Origin: Mycobacterium montefiorense
Lineage (GTDB): Bacteria > Actinomycetota > Actinomycetes > Mycobacteriales > Mycobacteriaceae
Assembly: GCF_003112775.1 (NCBI RefSeq)
Contig: NZ_BFCH01000018.1
Coordinates: forward strand, 62,001-126,000
Length of the DNA: 64,000 nt
Direction of reading: 5' to 3'
Positions 1 through 8,798 of this stretch are shown one piece after another (within the stretch, counting starts at the first letter, position 1; each line of letters starts with the position of its first letter). Below the pieces are notes generated by a model. That model had not been told where the DNA came from and ran no database searches. It worked only from the letters and a program-made list of their open reading frames with translations. Both the position numbers and the translations under genes were made by a program.

Positions 1-921
1 TTGGATCGCGGTGGCAAGTTGCGCAGCGGTCAGCAACGGAGTTTGGGTGTGCAGCGGCAAGCCGAAAAGGGCGTTGAGGTCGGCCGAGATATTGAAAATG
101 CCCGCGGGAAACTGTGCGACGGGGTCCCACTGGATGCCGTAAATGGCGGTCGTGTAGATGGTGTCTATCGGCGTAGGCACGTGAAATCCGGTGAAGGCCC
201 CCGGGATAAAGCGGGTCAGGATGCCGCCGGTCACCGGATTGTTCGGATCGGCGAGCATCATGAAGTTCAGCAGGTTGGGGCTCGGCCGCAGGGCGGCTGG
301 TAGGGCGTCGAGATAGCGCATCTCCATCGTGGCGATCGTGGCGCTCTGCGAATAGCCGACGACGAGGATTTGGTCGCCCGCGGCGGTATGGGTCATCACC
401 GCGTTGTTCAGTATCGCGATGCCCTCTTGGACCGACTGCCCAAAGGTTTGGCTGTTGAGGCCGGTGAGCGGCCACAGCTGCTCGGGCGTGGTTAGACCCT
501 GCGCGGTATAGGTGGGGTAGTTCGGGAGGACGTACGTTTGGTAGACCGCCTGCAGATAGCTGGCACTGGGTTCCGGGTTGCCGGTACCGCCCATGATCAG
601 TGCAATCTGGTTGCCTGCCGCCGACTGCATGGCGGACGCGTTGGATGCCTCGGCTTGGGCGTAGTTGTTCTCTGCGATTGTCAGCGTTTGCACGAATTGG
701 TCGTGGAACAGTTCCGCCCGCGCGGCTAGCGTCTGATACTGCGCGGCCTGGGCGTCCAGGAATCCGGCCATGCGCACCGACACCGAATCCGTAGCCGGCG
801 GCAGCACTCCCGTCGTCGGGGCTGCCGCGGCCGTGTTCGTCGCATCGAGTGCCGCACCGATCCCTTGCAACTCGTCGGCGGCCGCCCCTATCGCGTCGGG
901 GTCAGTGATCACGTATGGCAT
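1..921 (-). CDS. PE protein with PE-PPE (alpha/beta hydrolase) domain, 3' end outside the window
   Basis: The frame is open from an ATG at 921 to the window edge (307 codons, no stop), so the C-terminus is missing. The N-terminus starts MPYVITDPDAIGAA and has the PE-like helical hairpin followed by a Y-A-Q-A-E secretion-type motif. A hydrolase domain of the PE-PPE family follows, with the nucleophile motif G-Y-S-Q-S in the stretch read from about 345-360. It closely resembles the proteins at 2475-3809 and 5076-6509. Its start lies 16 nt after the stop of the PPE gene at 938-2014, so the two are probably cotranscribed and exported as a pair by a type VII system. Esterase or lipase activity is inferred from the family only. 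Confidence 0.85.
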   Translation of the reverse strand, partial: MPYVITDPDAIGAAADELQGIGAALDATNTAAAAPTTGVLPPATDSVSVRMAGFLDAQAAQYQTLAARAELFHDQFVQTLTIAENNYAQAEASNASAMQSAAGNQIALIMGGTGNPEPSASYLQAVYQTYVLPNYPTYTAQGLTTPEQLWPLTGLNSQTFGQSVQEGIAILNNAVMTHTAAGDQILVVGYSQSATIATMEMRYLDALPAALRPSPNLLNFMMLADPNNPVTGGILTRFIPGAFTGFHVPTPIDTIYTTAIYGIQWDPVAQFPAGIFNISADLNALFGLPLHTQTPLLTAAQLATAIQ

Positions 922-937
922 CGGGCGTGCCTCCTGA

Positions 938-2014
938 CTAGTCCACCATTCGGCGCGGTGGCCCACCCGCGCGGTGCGCGGCGACCGCTGGAGCGGCCGC
1001 GCTCATCAATCGCCCGGGCACATTCATCGAGGGCGGGTGCGGGGTGGCGGGCAGGCTGGTTGACAGTGGGCTCACCGTGGCAGTGGCCACCCCGGCCGCC
1101 GCGGGAACTTGGGGTGCCGCGGGCGTGGCATTGGCCCAGGTCGCCGGCACGGACAACGGCCCAACGGTGGAAGCCCTGCCCATTCCCCCGGTCATCACGG
1201 CGCCCGTGAGCTGCACCGCGCCCGGCCCGCCCACAGCCGGACTGACCGTCGACGCCAGGAAGGGATCCATTGCCGGGACACTGGCGGCACCGCTGAGCAA
1301 TGGGTTCGCGCCGGACATGAGCTGGCCCATCGCCATTTGCATCGGTTCCATCGCGAACTGCGCGGGCGTCGAGAGCATCTGCAGCTGCGTCATCGGGTTC
1401 ATCAGCTGCTGGGTCAGCGAATTGAACAGCGAGTCGAACAGCCGCTGAAGGGGCGAGATGTAGGTGAGGGTAGGCAAGCTGAACAGGTTCAGCGGCGGGT
1501 TGCTGAACGGCGTCCATCCCGCCTGAGCCGCCGTGATGCTCGCGTCATAGCCCGTCATGGCCGTCACGTCCTGGGCCCACATCTCGGTGTAGTCGGCCTC
1601 GGTCGCCGCGATTGCCGCGGTGTTTTGCCCCAAGATGTTGGTCGCGATCAGCGTCATCAGCAGGGTGCGATTGGCCACGACGACCTCGGGGGGCACCGTC
1701 GCGGTAAACGCCGCTTCGAATGCGCCGGCCGATAACCGGGTCTGGGTGGCCAGCAGCTCTGCGTTTGCCGACGTCGCGGTCAACCATTGCACGTAGGGAG
1801 TGGCTGCATTTGCCATCATCGTCGCCGCCAGGCCCTGCCAGGGCCCGCTGGTCAGCGACGACACCGTCGACTGGAAGGAGCTTGCCGTAGACCCCAACTG
1901 GGCGGCCACCGTATCCCAGGCTGCTGCCGCAGCCCACATCGTCCCCGACCGCGGTCCGGCGTACATGCGAGCGGAGTTAATTTCTGGCGGCAACAGCACG
2001 AAATCCGGCAACAT
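938..2014 (-). CDS. PPE family protein, SVP subfamily
   Basis: A 358-residue protein. The ATG at 2014 is chosen over an in-frame start 37 codons further out because it gives the canonical MLPDFVLLPPE start (P-P-E at residues 9-11) and has GAGGAGG nine bases upstream. G-P-W near 57-59 and Y-T-E-M-W-A-Q-D near 142-149 are PPE core features. S-V-P at 288-290 inside G-P-L-S-V-P-x-x-W places it in the PPE-SVP subfamily, whose members are usually ESX-5 substrates. It is the first gene of a pair with the PE-hydrolase gene ending at the window edge. PPE proteins act at the cell surface or in the medium and this one has no known specific function. Confidence 0.93.
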   Translation of the reverse strand: MLPDFVLLPPEINSARMYAGPRSGTMWAAAAAWDTVAAQLGSTASSFQSTVSSLTSGPWQGLAATMMANAATPYVQWLTATSANAELLATQTRLSAGAFEAAFTATVPPEVVVANRTLLMTLIATNILGQNTAAIAATEADYTEMWAQDVTAMTGYDASITAAQAGWTPFSNPPLNLFSLPTLTYISPLQRLFDSLFNSLTQQLMNPMTQLQMLSTPAQFAMEPMQMAMGQLMSGANPLLSGAASVPAMDPFLASTVSPAVGGPGAVQLTGAVMTGGMGRASTVGPLSVPATWANATPAAPQVPAAAGVATATVSPLSTSLPATPHPPSMNVPGRLMSAAAPAVAAHRAGGPPRRMVD

Positions 2015-2127
2015 CTCCGAACCCCTCCTCGACCAAACCCCACCGGCGGTGTGACCAGGGCTGTGACCCGTGAATTCGCACGGGCAGCAACAGTCTGCGC
2101 AAACGGTTGACGCAATTTTTAGCACAA

Positions 2128-2143
2128 TGTGACCTACGTCGCA
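2128..2143. promoter_or_regulatory. CRP-like dyad, copy 1
   Basis: TGTGA-N6-TCGCA, one mismatch from the mycobacterial CRP consensus TGTGA-N6-TCACA. It sits upstream of the PPE gene at 938-2014 (distance about 115 bp) and beside the pdxS remnant. Related half-conserved dyads occur at the same place in the other two copies of the duplicated locus. Confidence 0.35.
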
Positions 2144-2187
2144 CCCGTTTGTGACCGGAATCGGGCGGAACAGCCGTTAGAGGACAG

Positions 2188-2465
2188 CGGCGCGGTCGCG
2201 GTGACGGAGCTGCAGCGAGTGCCCGCCGATATTCAGGGCGGGGTGTCACGAATGCGGTGATGACTAAGGCGCAGTGGGTATTTCATTGAGGCGCTAATTC
2301 TGCGAGGCCTCGGTGTGGATTACGGTGGCAAATCCGAAGTGCTCACCCCCCGGCCGATTGCACCATCAGATCGACAAGTGGAAATTCATCGTGCTATTCG
2401 TTGGCGATCAATTTCGGCGAGGCGCTGCGGCGCATCACCGAGCGCGCGGCCATCCGTTCCACCGA
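2188..2465 (+). pseudogene. Decayed internal fragment of pdxS
   Basis: This stretch aligns by eye with the intact pdxS downstream. The segment GTGCCCGCCGATATTC at about 2219 matches pdxS at about 8041. The run CCTCGGTGTGGATTACG at about 2309, the A-T-C-G-A-C-A-A-G-T-G-G region near 2370 and the G-G-C-G-A-G-G-C region near 2418 match pdxS 8186-8310 in the same order. Several deletions and frameshifts remove any usable frame, and neither the start nor the 3' half is present. It ends abruptly at the stop of the PE gene at 2475. It is best explained as a remnant left by tandem duplication of the PPE/PE-pdxS junction. Confidence 0.8.
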
Positions 2466-2474
2466 GCTGCCGAG

Positions 2475-3809
2475 CTAGAACCCGCTCGCGACACCGGTGG
2501 GGACCAGCGAGCCCACCGGGGGCAATCCTAGGGAGTCCACCGGCGGCATTCCGATGGAGCCCAGCGCGGGGAGTTCGGTGCCGGCCAGCGCCGGCATTCC
2601 GGTGGAGCCGAACGCCGGCATTCCGGTGGAGCCGAACGCCGGCATTCCGGTGGAGCCCAGTGCCGGGAATCCGGTGGTGATCCCAGCTGTGCTGCCCGTG
2701 CCAATGGCTCCCCCGAGGTTGAGCGGACTTGGGAGCAACCCGTAGTGGCCCAGGTCGACGATCGGCTTGAGGAACGGTTGGAGCGTGTCAGCCAGCAGAT
2801 TTCCCAGGGTGGGGAGGTACCACCGCAGCGGATCCAGCAGCGGCAATCGTGTGGACGGTATGAAGTGCATCGTCACGTTGCCGATTTGTTGTTGGATGGT
2901 GCCGACCCCAGATTCTAACGCGGCGATATGGGAAGTTATGTAGTGCGTGTCAAAGAAGCTGAACAGCGAGTTCAGGAAAGTTGGAGGCCACAACGGGTTC
3001 TTCGGGAAATCGGCTACCACGTCGTACTGCATCGTGAACATCTGGGTCGCGTATTGCGTCGTCAGCGGCATGGGGAAGCGTAACTCTCCGAAACCCGGGA
3101 TCGGTTGCGTCAGAATGCCGCCGAACGGGTTACTCGGATTGGCTGTCAACGTGAATTCCAGTAATTGTGTACTTGGCCGTAGGGCGGCCGGAAGGGACTC
3201 CAGATAGCGCATGTGCACGCTGGCGACGGTTGCGCTCTGCGAATGCCCTATGACGACAACCTTGTTGCCAGCGAGGGTCTCCGTCATGACTGCATGGTTC
3301 AAGGCTGAGACACCTTCGGCGACCGATCTGCTGAAGGTTCGGCTGCCGATAATCGGCGCGAACTCTGACGGAGTTCGCAGACTCACCAGTTCGATGTTTG
3401 GGTATTTCTGCAGAAACGCCTTTTGGATTGTCGTCATATACGCGGGGTCCGGTTTCGGGTTTCCGGTGCCGCCCATGATCAGCGCTTTTGTTCTTTGCGT
3501 CGCCGCCCCCGCCGCCATGCTGGCGTTATTTTCGGCTTCGGTTTCGGCATAGTACTTCTGCGCATTGAGCAGGGTTTGCACGAACTGCTCATGAAATAGC
3601 TTCGCCTGCGCGCTGACCACCTGATACTGCTCGGCCCGTGCGACCAGGCGTGCCGCCGTTCGCACCGATACTGAATCCGTGGCCGGCGGCGGCACAGCCG
3701 TCATCGGGGCCGCGGCGGCGGCGTTCGTCTCGTGCAGCGTCGCACCGATCCCGCGCAACTCCCCGGCCGCCGTGCCTATCGCTGCGGGGTCGGTAATCAC
3801 AAATGTCAT
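2475..3809 (-). CDS. PE protein with PE-PPE hydrolase domain (copy 2 of 3)
   Basis: A 444-residue protein starting [12 protein letters not shown] at 3809. PE-like helices occupy residues 1-100. A PE-PPE hydrolase domain follows, with nucleophile motif G-H-S-Q-S (Ser190). The C-terminus is a low-complexity tail built from the eight-residue unit G-S-T-G-M-P-A-F. The start codon overlaps the stop of the ruined PPE frame (ATGA, 3806-3809), so in the ancestral operon translation was probably coupled; today its PPE partner is a pseudogene. The 308 bases 3388-3695 are identical to 6088-6395, pointing to a recent duplication or gene conversion. Enzyme activity is inferred from the family. Confidence 0.88.
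   Translation of the reverse strand: MTFVITDPAAIGTAAGELRGIGATLHETNAAAAAPMTAVPPPATDSVSVRTAARLVARAEQYQVVSAQAKLFHEQFVQTLLNAQKYYAETEAENNASMAAGAATQRTKALIMGGTGNPKPDPAYMTTIQKAFLQKYPNIELVSLRTPSEFAPIIGSRTFSRSVAEGVSALNHAVMTETLAGNKVVVIGHSQSATVASVHMRYLESLPAALRPSTQLLEFTLTANPSNPFGGILTQPIPGFGELRFPMPLTTQYATQMFTMQYDVVADFPKNPLWPPTFLNSLFSFFDTHYITSHIAALESGVGTIQQQIGNVTMHFIPSTRLPLLDPLRWYLPTLGNLLADTLQPFLKPIVDLGHYGLLPSPLNLGGAIGTGSTAGITTGFPALGSTGMPAFGSTGMPAFGSTGMPALAGTELPALGSIGMPPVDSLGLPPVGSLVPTGVASGF
2590..2661 (-). repeat. Three 24-bp units encoding the PE protein tail
   Basis: Units at 2590-2613, 2614-2637 and 2638-2661, each reading GCCGGCATTCCGGTGGAGCC plus four bases. The last unit diverges at its end. On the coding strand each unit gives one G-S-T-G-M-P-A-F octapeptide. 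Confidence 0.85.
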
Positions 3810-4509
3810 TGGGCGCGCCTCGTTGTGGCCACGCTCGTCGAAACCGGGCTCACCGCGGCGGTGGACACCCCGGTCGCCGCGGGAATTGCGGGCGCCGCCG
3901 ACGTGGCATTGGCCCAGGTTGCCGGCACGGACAACGGACCAATCGAGGCCGCCCGTCCCGCGCTCGCGCTGACCAAGCGGCCAGCTGCCGCCGGACTGAC
4001 GGCGGATGCCAGCACCGGATTCATCGCCGGAACGCTGCCGGCAGTGCTCGGCAACACGTTGGCGCCGGACATGAGTTGGCCCATCGCCATTTGCATCGGT
4101 TCCATCGCGAACTGCGCCGGCGTCGAGAGCAGCTGCAGCTGCGTCATCGGGTCCTTCAGTTGACCCATCACCGCGCCTGTCATCCACTCGAACAACTGCT
4201 CAGGGAAGGAAACGAACCTCCCCTCGGGATGCTGGCCGATAATGCCGTTTGGAGGGCCACCGCCGCTGCGTTTTCCGAGTCGCAGTTAACCACTGCACGT
4301 ACGGAGCGGCTGCGGTCGCCATCATTGTCGCCGCCGGGCCCTTTCAGGGGCCCGGCGGTCAGCGACGTCACGGTCGCACGGAAGGAGCTTGCCGTGTACT
4401 CCAACTCGTGCCAGGCTGCTGCGGCTGCCAACATCGGCCCCGAGTGCGCCCCCGAATACATGAGTCCTGAATCGATTTCCGGCGGCAACAGTCCGTAGTT
4501 CAGCGACAC
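3806..4509 (-). pseudogene. PPE-SVP gene, internally deleted and frameshifted
   Basis: The 5' end is intact: GTG at 4509, coding for [13 protein letters not shown], behind AGAGGA. Compared with the third copy (5076-7577) it has lost a few codons after M-L-A-A-A-A-A-W. It shifts frame in the G-P-L-K-G-P region (about 4340-4352). It also lacks about 248 bases, with the junction near 4229-4231, so that L-S-A-S is followed directly by sequence from the P-E-G-R-F-V-S-F region. The 3' part is still open (4195-3806) and keeps G-P-L-S-V-P-A-T-W. The stop overlaps the ATG of the downstream PE gene. No full-length product is possible. Confidence 0.9.
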
Positions 4510-4671
4510 CTGATCCTCTTCTCGTTTCTCGCTCTCGGCCAAACCTCAAATTCCGAGGGCCGAAGTGTGGAGGGCGACCTCCCCCCATAGATATCGGGCA
4601 AAGGAGCACAATGGCCTGTTGCGGATATCTGACCGTATTTTTAACACGACGTGGCGGCCATTTGCGGGCGA

Positions 4672-4687
4672 TGTGACACGCGTCAAC
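4672..4687. promoter_or_regulatory. CRP-like dyad, copy 2
   Basis: TGTGA-N6-TCAAC in the spacer between the PPE pseudogene and the second pdxS remnant, at the position equivalent to 7762-7777. The first half-site is perfect and the second has two mismatches. Confidence 0.25.
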
Positions 4688-4778
4688 CGCCCCATGGAAA
4701 TCTCACATAAACGGCGGGAAAACCGCTTTCGTGCCTCACCACTAGAGTCCAAGCGCGACTCAAGGCGACAGGGACCTA

Positions 4779-4859
4779 GTGGACAGCGGCCAACAGTCGA
4801 GTACGGCACTGACGGGAACGGCGCGGGTCAAGCGCGGTATCGCCGAGATGCTCAAGGGA
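4779..4859 (+). pseudogene. 5' stub of pdxS (second remnant)
   Basis: GTG at 4779 and the following 27 codons parallel the start of the intact pdxS at 7873: VDSGQQSS..., then [15 protein letters not shown] against [15 protein letters not shown]. Roughly 200 bases of upstream sequence are also homologous to the region before pdxS. Homology stops at about 4859, where sequence of a different gene begins, so this is a truncated duplicate. Confidence 0.88.
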
Positions 4860-4860
4860 G

Positions 4861-5079
4861 CACCGCACCTCGGCACGGGTGGTGATGACCGAATCGAGCA
4901 CCGTGCTGTCCGAGGAGACCGATTTACCGGTTGCGTCGGCCGGCATCGTCGGACTGATTTGGCGGCGCGACAAAGTGTTCGAGTTCAATGGCGCGCTGAT
5001 CGACAGCGAGGAGTTCTTCTTCGTGCACCGCACGCAACGCCGTGAGCCGTCGCCGGCTGCAGTCCATGCGCTGAGCTAG
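4861..5079 (+). pseudogene. 3' fragment of a Nudix hydrolase gene
   Basis: The frame 4879-5079 encodes 66 residues that look like the part of a Nudix protein from the end of the Nudix box onward: L-S-E-E-T-D-L-P-V resembles the R-E-x-x-E-E-x-G-L box end, then W-R-R-D-K-V-F-E-F-N-G and E-E-F-F-F-V-H-R-T. The first half of the Nudix box and the N-terminal fold are absent, so it cannot be a working enzyme. It is joined directly to the pdxS stub on its left. Its stop overlaps the stop of the PE gene on the other strand, suggesting that a Nudix gene originally lay convergent to this PPE/PE operon. Confidence 0.65.
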
Positions 5080-7577
5080 AACCCGCTCGCCACACCGGCG
5101 GGGACCAGCGGCGGCAACGGCATCCCGATGGAGCCCACCGGCGGCAACGGCATTCCGATGGAGCCTACCGGCGGCATTCCGATGGAGCCCAGTGCGGGGA
5201 GTTCGGTGCCCACCGGCGGCAACGGCATCCCGATGGAGCCTACCGGCGGCATTCCGATGGAGCCCAACGCCGGCATTCCGGTGGAGCCCAGCCCGGGGAG
5301 CTCGGTGGAGGCCAGCACCGGCGTTCCGGTGGCTGCCAGCGCCGGGAATCCGGTGGTGATCCCAGCTGTGCCGCCCGTGCCAATGGCTCCCCCGAGGTTG
5401 AGCGGACTCGGGAGCAACCCGTACTGGCCCAGGTCGACGATCGGCTTGAGGAACGGTTGGAGCGTGTCAGCCAGCGGATTTCCCAGGGTGGGGAGGAACA
5501 TCCGCAGCGGATCCAGCAGTGGCAGGTTCACGTTCGGGATGAAGTGCATCGTCACGTTGCCGATTTGTTGTTGGATGGTGCCGATCCCGGATTCTAACGC
5601 GGAGACATAGGAAGCCATGTGGTGTGCTTTAAACAAGCTGAACACCGAGTTCGCGCCAGTCGGAAGCCAGAACGGGTTCTTCGGGAAGTCGGCGACCGCG
5701 TCGTATCCCAGCGTGAATATCCGGGTCGCGTATTGCGTCGTCAGCGGCGTCGCGAAGCGAAACTCTCCGAAGCCAGGCATCCCGAACCCGAAGAGCCCTT
5801 GCGACAGACCCCCGGTGAACGGGTTGTTCGGATTCGCCGCCAAGGTGAATTCCAGTAGTTGTGTACTTGGCCGTAGGGCGGCCGGAAGGGACTCCAGGTA
5901 GCGCATGTGCACGCTGGCGATGGTTGCGCTCTGCGAATATCCCATGACGACAACCTTGTTGCCGGCGAGGGTCTCCGTCATGACTGCATGGTTCAAGGCT
6001 GAGACACCTTCGGCGACCGATCTGCTGAAGGTTCGGCTGCCCAGGCCGGTAAGAGGCCAGAGCTCTTCCGGAGTTCGCAGACTCACTAGTTCGATGTTTG
6101 GGTATTTCTGCAGAAACGCCTTTTGGATTGTCGTCATATACGCGGGGTCCGGTTTCGGGTTTCCGGTGCCGCCCATGATCAGCGCTTTTGTTCTTTGCGT
6201 CGCCGCCCCCGCCGCCATGCTGGCGTTATTTTCGGCTTCGGTTTCGGCATAGTACTTCTGCGCATTGAGCAGGGTTTGCACGAACTGCTCATGAAATAGC
6301 TTCGCCTGCGCGCTGACCACCTGATACTGCTCGGCCCGTGCGACCAGGCGTGCCGCCGTTCGCACCGATACTGAATCCGTGGCCGGCGGCGGCACTGCCG
6401 TCGTCGGGGCTGCCGCGGCCGTGTTTGTCGCATCGAGTGCCGCACCGATCCCGCGCAACTCCCCGGCCGCCGTGCCTATCGCTGCGGGGTCGGTAATCAC
6501 AAATGTCATTGGGCGCGCCTTATGCCTAGGCCCGTACCGGGCACGATGTCGGAGCCTTTGCGCGCCGCGGCCGCCGCTGCCGCGGCACCCACCACTCGCC
6601 CGGGCATGCTGATCGAGGGCGAAGACGACGTTGTGGCCACGCTCGCCGAAAGCGGGCTCACCGCGGCGGTGGACACCCGCGGTCGCCGCGGGAATTGCGG
6701 GCGCCGCCGACGTGGCATTGGCCCAGGCTGCCGGCACGGACAACGGACCAATCGAGGCCGCGCGTCCCGCGCTCGCGCTGACCAAGCGGCCAGCTGCCGC
6801 CGGACTGACGGTGGATGCCAGCACCGGATTCATCGCCGGAACGCTGCCGGCAGTGCTCGGCAACACGTTGGCGCCGGACATGAGTTGGCCCATCGCCATT
6901 TGCATCGGTTCCATCGCGAACTGCGCCGGCGTCGAGAGCAGCTGCAGCTGCGTCATCGGGTCCTTCAGTTGACCCATCACCGCGCCTGTCATCCACTCGA
7001 ACAACTGCTCAGGGAAGGAAACGAACCTCCCCTCGGGGACGCTGAACAGGGTCAGCGGCGGTATGCTGAACGGTGTCTGCGTGGCGCCGGCCGCCGCCGT
7101 GGCGAGGTCATAGCCGGTCATGGCCGCGACATCTTGGGCCCACATCTCCATGTACAAGGCCTCGGTCGCCGCGATTGCCGGGGTGTTTTGACCCAAGATG
7201 TTGGTCGCGATCAAAGCCAGCAGCAGGTCGCGGTTGGCCTCGATGACCGGTGGGGGCACCGTAGCGGCAAACGCCGCTTCGAACGCGCTGGCCGATAATG
7301 TCGTCTGGAGGGCCACAGCCGCTGCGTTTTCCGAGCTCGCAGTTAACCACAGCACGTACGGAGCGGCAGCCGTCGCCATCATTGTCGCCGCCGGGCCCTT
7401 CCAGGGCCCGCTGGTCAGCGACGTCACAGTCGCACGGAAGGAGCTTGCCGTGTACTCCAACTCGGCGGCCACCACGGACCACGCTGCTGCCGCTGCCAAC
7501 ATCGGCCCCGAGTGCGCCCCCGAATACATGCGCGCGGAATTTATTTCCGGCGGCAACAGTCCGTAGTCCAGCGACAT
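5076..7577 (-). CDS. PPE protein fused in frame to a PE-PPE hydrolase (copy 3 of 3)
   Basis: A single open frame of 833 codons from the ATG at 7577 (GGGAGG just upstream; [11 protein letters not shown]). Residues 1 to about 299 are a full PPE-SVP protein. A one-base insertion at about 6678-6680 (ACACCCGCGG here, ACACCCCGG in copy 2 and CCACCCCGG in copy 1) shifts the frame. About 56 residues of out-of-frame linker then run into residue 357, the ATG (6509) of the PE-hydrolase protein [12 protein letters not shown], nucleophile motif G-Y-S-Q-S. Without the insertion the PPE would stop at 6506 and the PE gene (5076-6509, 477 residues) would start with an ATGA overlap. The PE half could still be made from its own start. 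Whether the fusion is real or a sequencing error cannot be settled here. Confidence 0.8.
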   Translation of the reverse strand: MSLDYGLLPPEINSARMYSGAHSGPMLAAAAAWSVVAAELEYTASSFRATVTSLTSGPWKGPAATMMATAAAPYVLWLTASSENAAAVALQTTLSASAFEAAFAATVPPPVIEANRDLLLALIATNILGQNTPAIAATEALYMEMWAQDVAAMTGYDLATAAAGATQTPFSIPPLTLFSVPEGRFVSFPEQLFEWMTGAVMGQLKDPMTQLQLLSTPAQFAMEPMQMAMGQLMSGANVLPSTAGSVPAMNPVLASTVSPAAAGRLVSASAGRAASIGPLSVPAAWANATSAAPAIPAATAGVHRRGEPAFGERGHNVVFALDQHARASGGCRGSGGRGAQRLRHRARYGPRHKARPMTFVITDPAAIGTAAGELRGIGAALDATNTAAAAPTTAVPPPATDSVSVRTAARLVARAEQYQVVSAQAKLFHEQFVQTLLNAQKYYAETEAENNASMAAGAATQRTKALIMGGTGNPKPDPAYMTTIQKAFLQKYPNIELVSLRTPEELWPLTGLGSRTFSRSVAEGVSALNHAVMTETLAGNKVVVMGYSQSATIASVHMRYLESLPAALRPSTQLLEFTLAANPNNPFTGGLSQGLFGFGMPGFGEFRFATPLTTQYATRIFTLGYDAVADFPKNPFWLPTGANSVFSLFKAHHMASYVSALESGIGTIQQQIGNVTMHFIPNVNLPLLDPLRMFLPTLGNPLADTLQPFLKPIVDLGQYGLLPSPLNLGGAIGTGGTAGITTGFPALAATGTPVLASTELPGLGSTGMPALGSIGMPPVGSIGMPLPPVGTELPALGSIGMPPVGSIGMPLPPVGSIGMPLPPLVPAGVASGF
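5134..5265 (-). repeat. 57-bp direct repeat in the PE protein tail
   Basis: 5134-5190 and 5209-5265 are the same 57 bases with one mismatch (ATT against ATC), separated by 18 bases. They encode repeats of G-S-I-G-M-P-P-V and G-S-I-G-M-P-L-P in the C-terminal tail. Confidence 0.85.
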
Positions 7578-7761
7578 TGAACCTCCCCCGTTTCTCGCTC
7601 TCGGCTAAACGCCAAACATCAAATACCAAAAGGCCGAATAACAAAGGCCAAAATAATGAGGGACCCCTCCCTCAACTAAATATCCGGCAAAGGAGCTCAA
7701 TGGCACTGCTGCGGATATCTGCAAGCATTTCTATCACGAAATGATGGCCATTTACGTCCTC

Positions 7762-7777
7762 TGTGACTTAGGTCAAA
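7762..7777. promoter_or_regulatory. CRP-like dyad before pdxS, copy 3
   Basis: TGTGA-N6-TCAAA in the 295-bp spacer (7578-7872) between the divergent PPE fusion gene and pdxS, about 100 bp before the pdxS start. The first half-site is perfect and the second is partial. I see no other clear element in this spacer. Confidence 0.3.
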
Positions 7778-7872
7778 CGGCTCATAGAAACCTCACACGA
7801 ACGGGGGGGAAACCGATTTTTGTGCCCCACCACTAGAGTGGAAGCGCGATGGTTCAAGGAGAGAAGGGGCTA

Positions 7873-8784
7873 GTGAACAGCGGCGCAGAGTCGAGCCAGG
7901 CCAACAAGACGGGAACGGCGCGCGTCAAGCGCGGCATGGCCGAGATGCTTAAGGGCGGCGTCATCATGGACGTCGTCACCCCCGAGCAGGCCCGGATCGC
8001 GGAGGGGGCCGGCGCCGTCGCGGTGATGGCGCTGGAGCGGGTGCCCGCCGATATTCGTGCTCAGGGCGGGGTGTCGCGGATGAGTGACCCAGACATGATC
8101 GAGGGGATCATCGCTGCCGTCACGATTCCGGTGATGGCCAAGGCGCGCATCGGGCATTTCGTCGAGGCGCAGATCCTGCAAAGCCTCGGTGTGGATTACG
8201 TCGACGAGTCGGAGGTGCTGACGCCCGCCGATTACACCCACCACATCGACAAGTGGAAGTTCACCGTGCCGTTCGTGTGCGGGGCGACCAATCTCGGCGA
8301 GGCACTGCGGCGCATCAACGAGGGCGCGGCGATGATTCGTTCCAAGGGCGAGGCCGGCACCGGAGACGTGTCCAACGCGACCACACACATGCGCGCCATC
8401 GGCGGTGAGATCCGTCGCCTGACCTCCCTGTCTGAAGACGAATTGTTCGTTGCGGCAAAGGATTTGCAAGCACCGTTCGAGCTCGTCGTCGAGGTTGCCC
8501 GGGCGGGCAAGCTGCCGGTCACGCTGTTCACCGCCGGCGGGATCGCGACTCCGGCGGATGCGGCGATGATGATGCAGCTCGGCGCCGAGGGGGTGTTCGT
8601 GGGCTCGGGGATTTTCAAATCCGGCGACCCCGCGCAACGCGCCGCCGCTATTGTCAAGGCCACCACGTTCTACGACGATCCGGACATGCTGGCCAAGGTT
8701 TCACGCGGCCTCGGCGAGGCGATGGTGGGCATCAATGTGGATGAGATAGCGGAGCCGCATCGCCTGGCCCAGCGCGGCTGGTAG
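7873..8784 (+). CDS. pdxS: Pyridoxal 5'-phosphate synthase subunit PdxS
   Basis: PdxS makes PLP from ribose 5-phosphate, glyceraldehyde 3-phosphate and ammonia supplied by PdxT, as a dodecamer in the cytosol. The 303-residue product matches the family over its whole length: [11 protein letters not shown] near the start (strand 1), M-A-K-A-R-I-G-H-F (catalytic lysine region), K-G-E-A-G-T-G-D (phosphate loop) and [12 protein letters not shown] at 7873 is preferred to the ATG at 7849 because AAGGAGAG lies at 7856-7863 and the duplicated stub also keeps a GTG here. pdxT follows two genes downstream in the same direction, so the PLP synthase subunits are probably coexpressed. Confidence 0.97.
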   Translation: MNSGAESSQANKTGTARVKRGMAEMLKGGVIMDVVTPEQARIAEGAGAVAVMALERVPADIRAQGGVSRMSDPDMIEGIIAAVTIPVMAKARIGHFVEAQILQSLGVDYVDESEVLTPADYTHHIDKWKFTVPFVCGATNLGEALRRINEGAAMIRSKGEAGTGDVSNATTHMRAIGGEIRRLTSLSEDELFVAAKDLQAPFELVVEVARAGKLPVTLFTAGGIATPADAAMMMQLGAEGVFVGSGIFKSGDPAQRAAAIVKATTFYDDPDMLAKVSRGLGEAMVGINVDEIAEPHRLAQRGW

Positions 8785-8798
8785 GCCGAAGGTCATCG

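Noticed and set aside
5104..5340. Short-repeat block considered as a CRISPR array
   Set aside because: The repeats are in frame, of unequal spacing, and encode the low-complexity tail of a PE protein; there are no unique spacers or cas genes.
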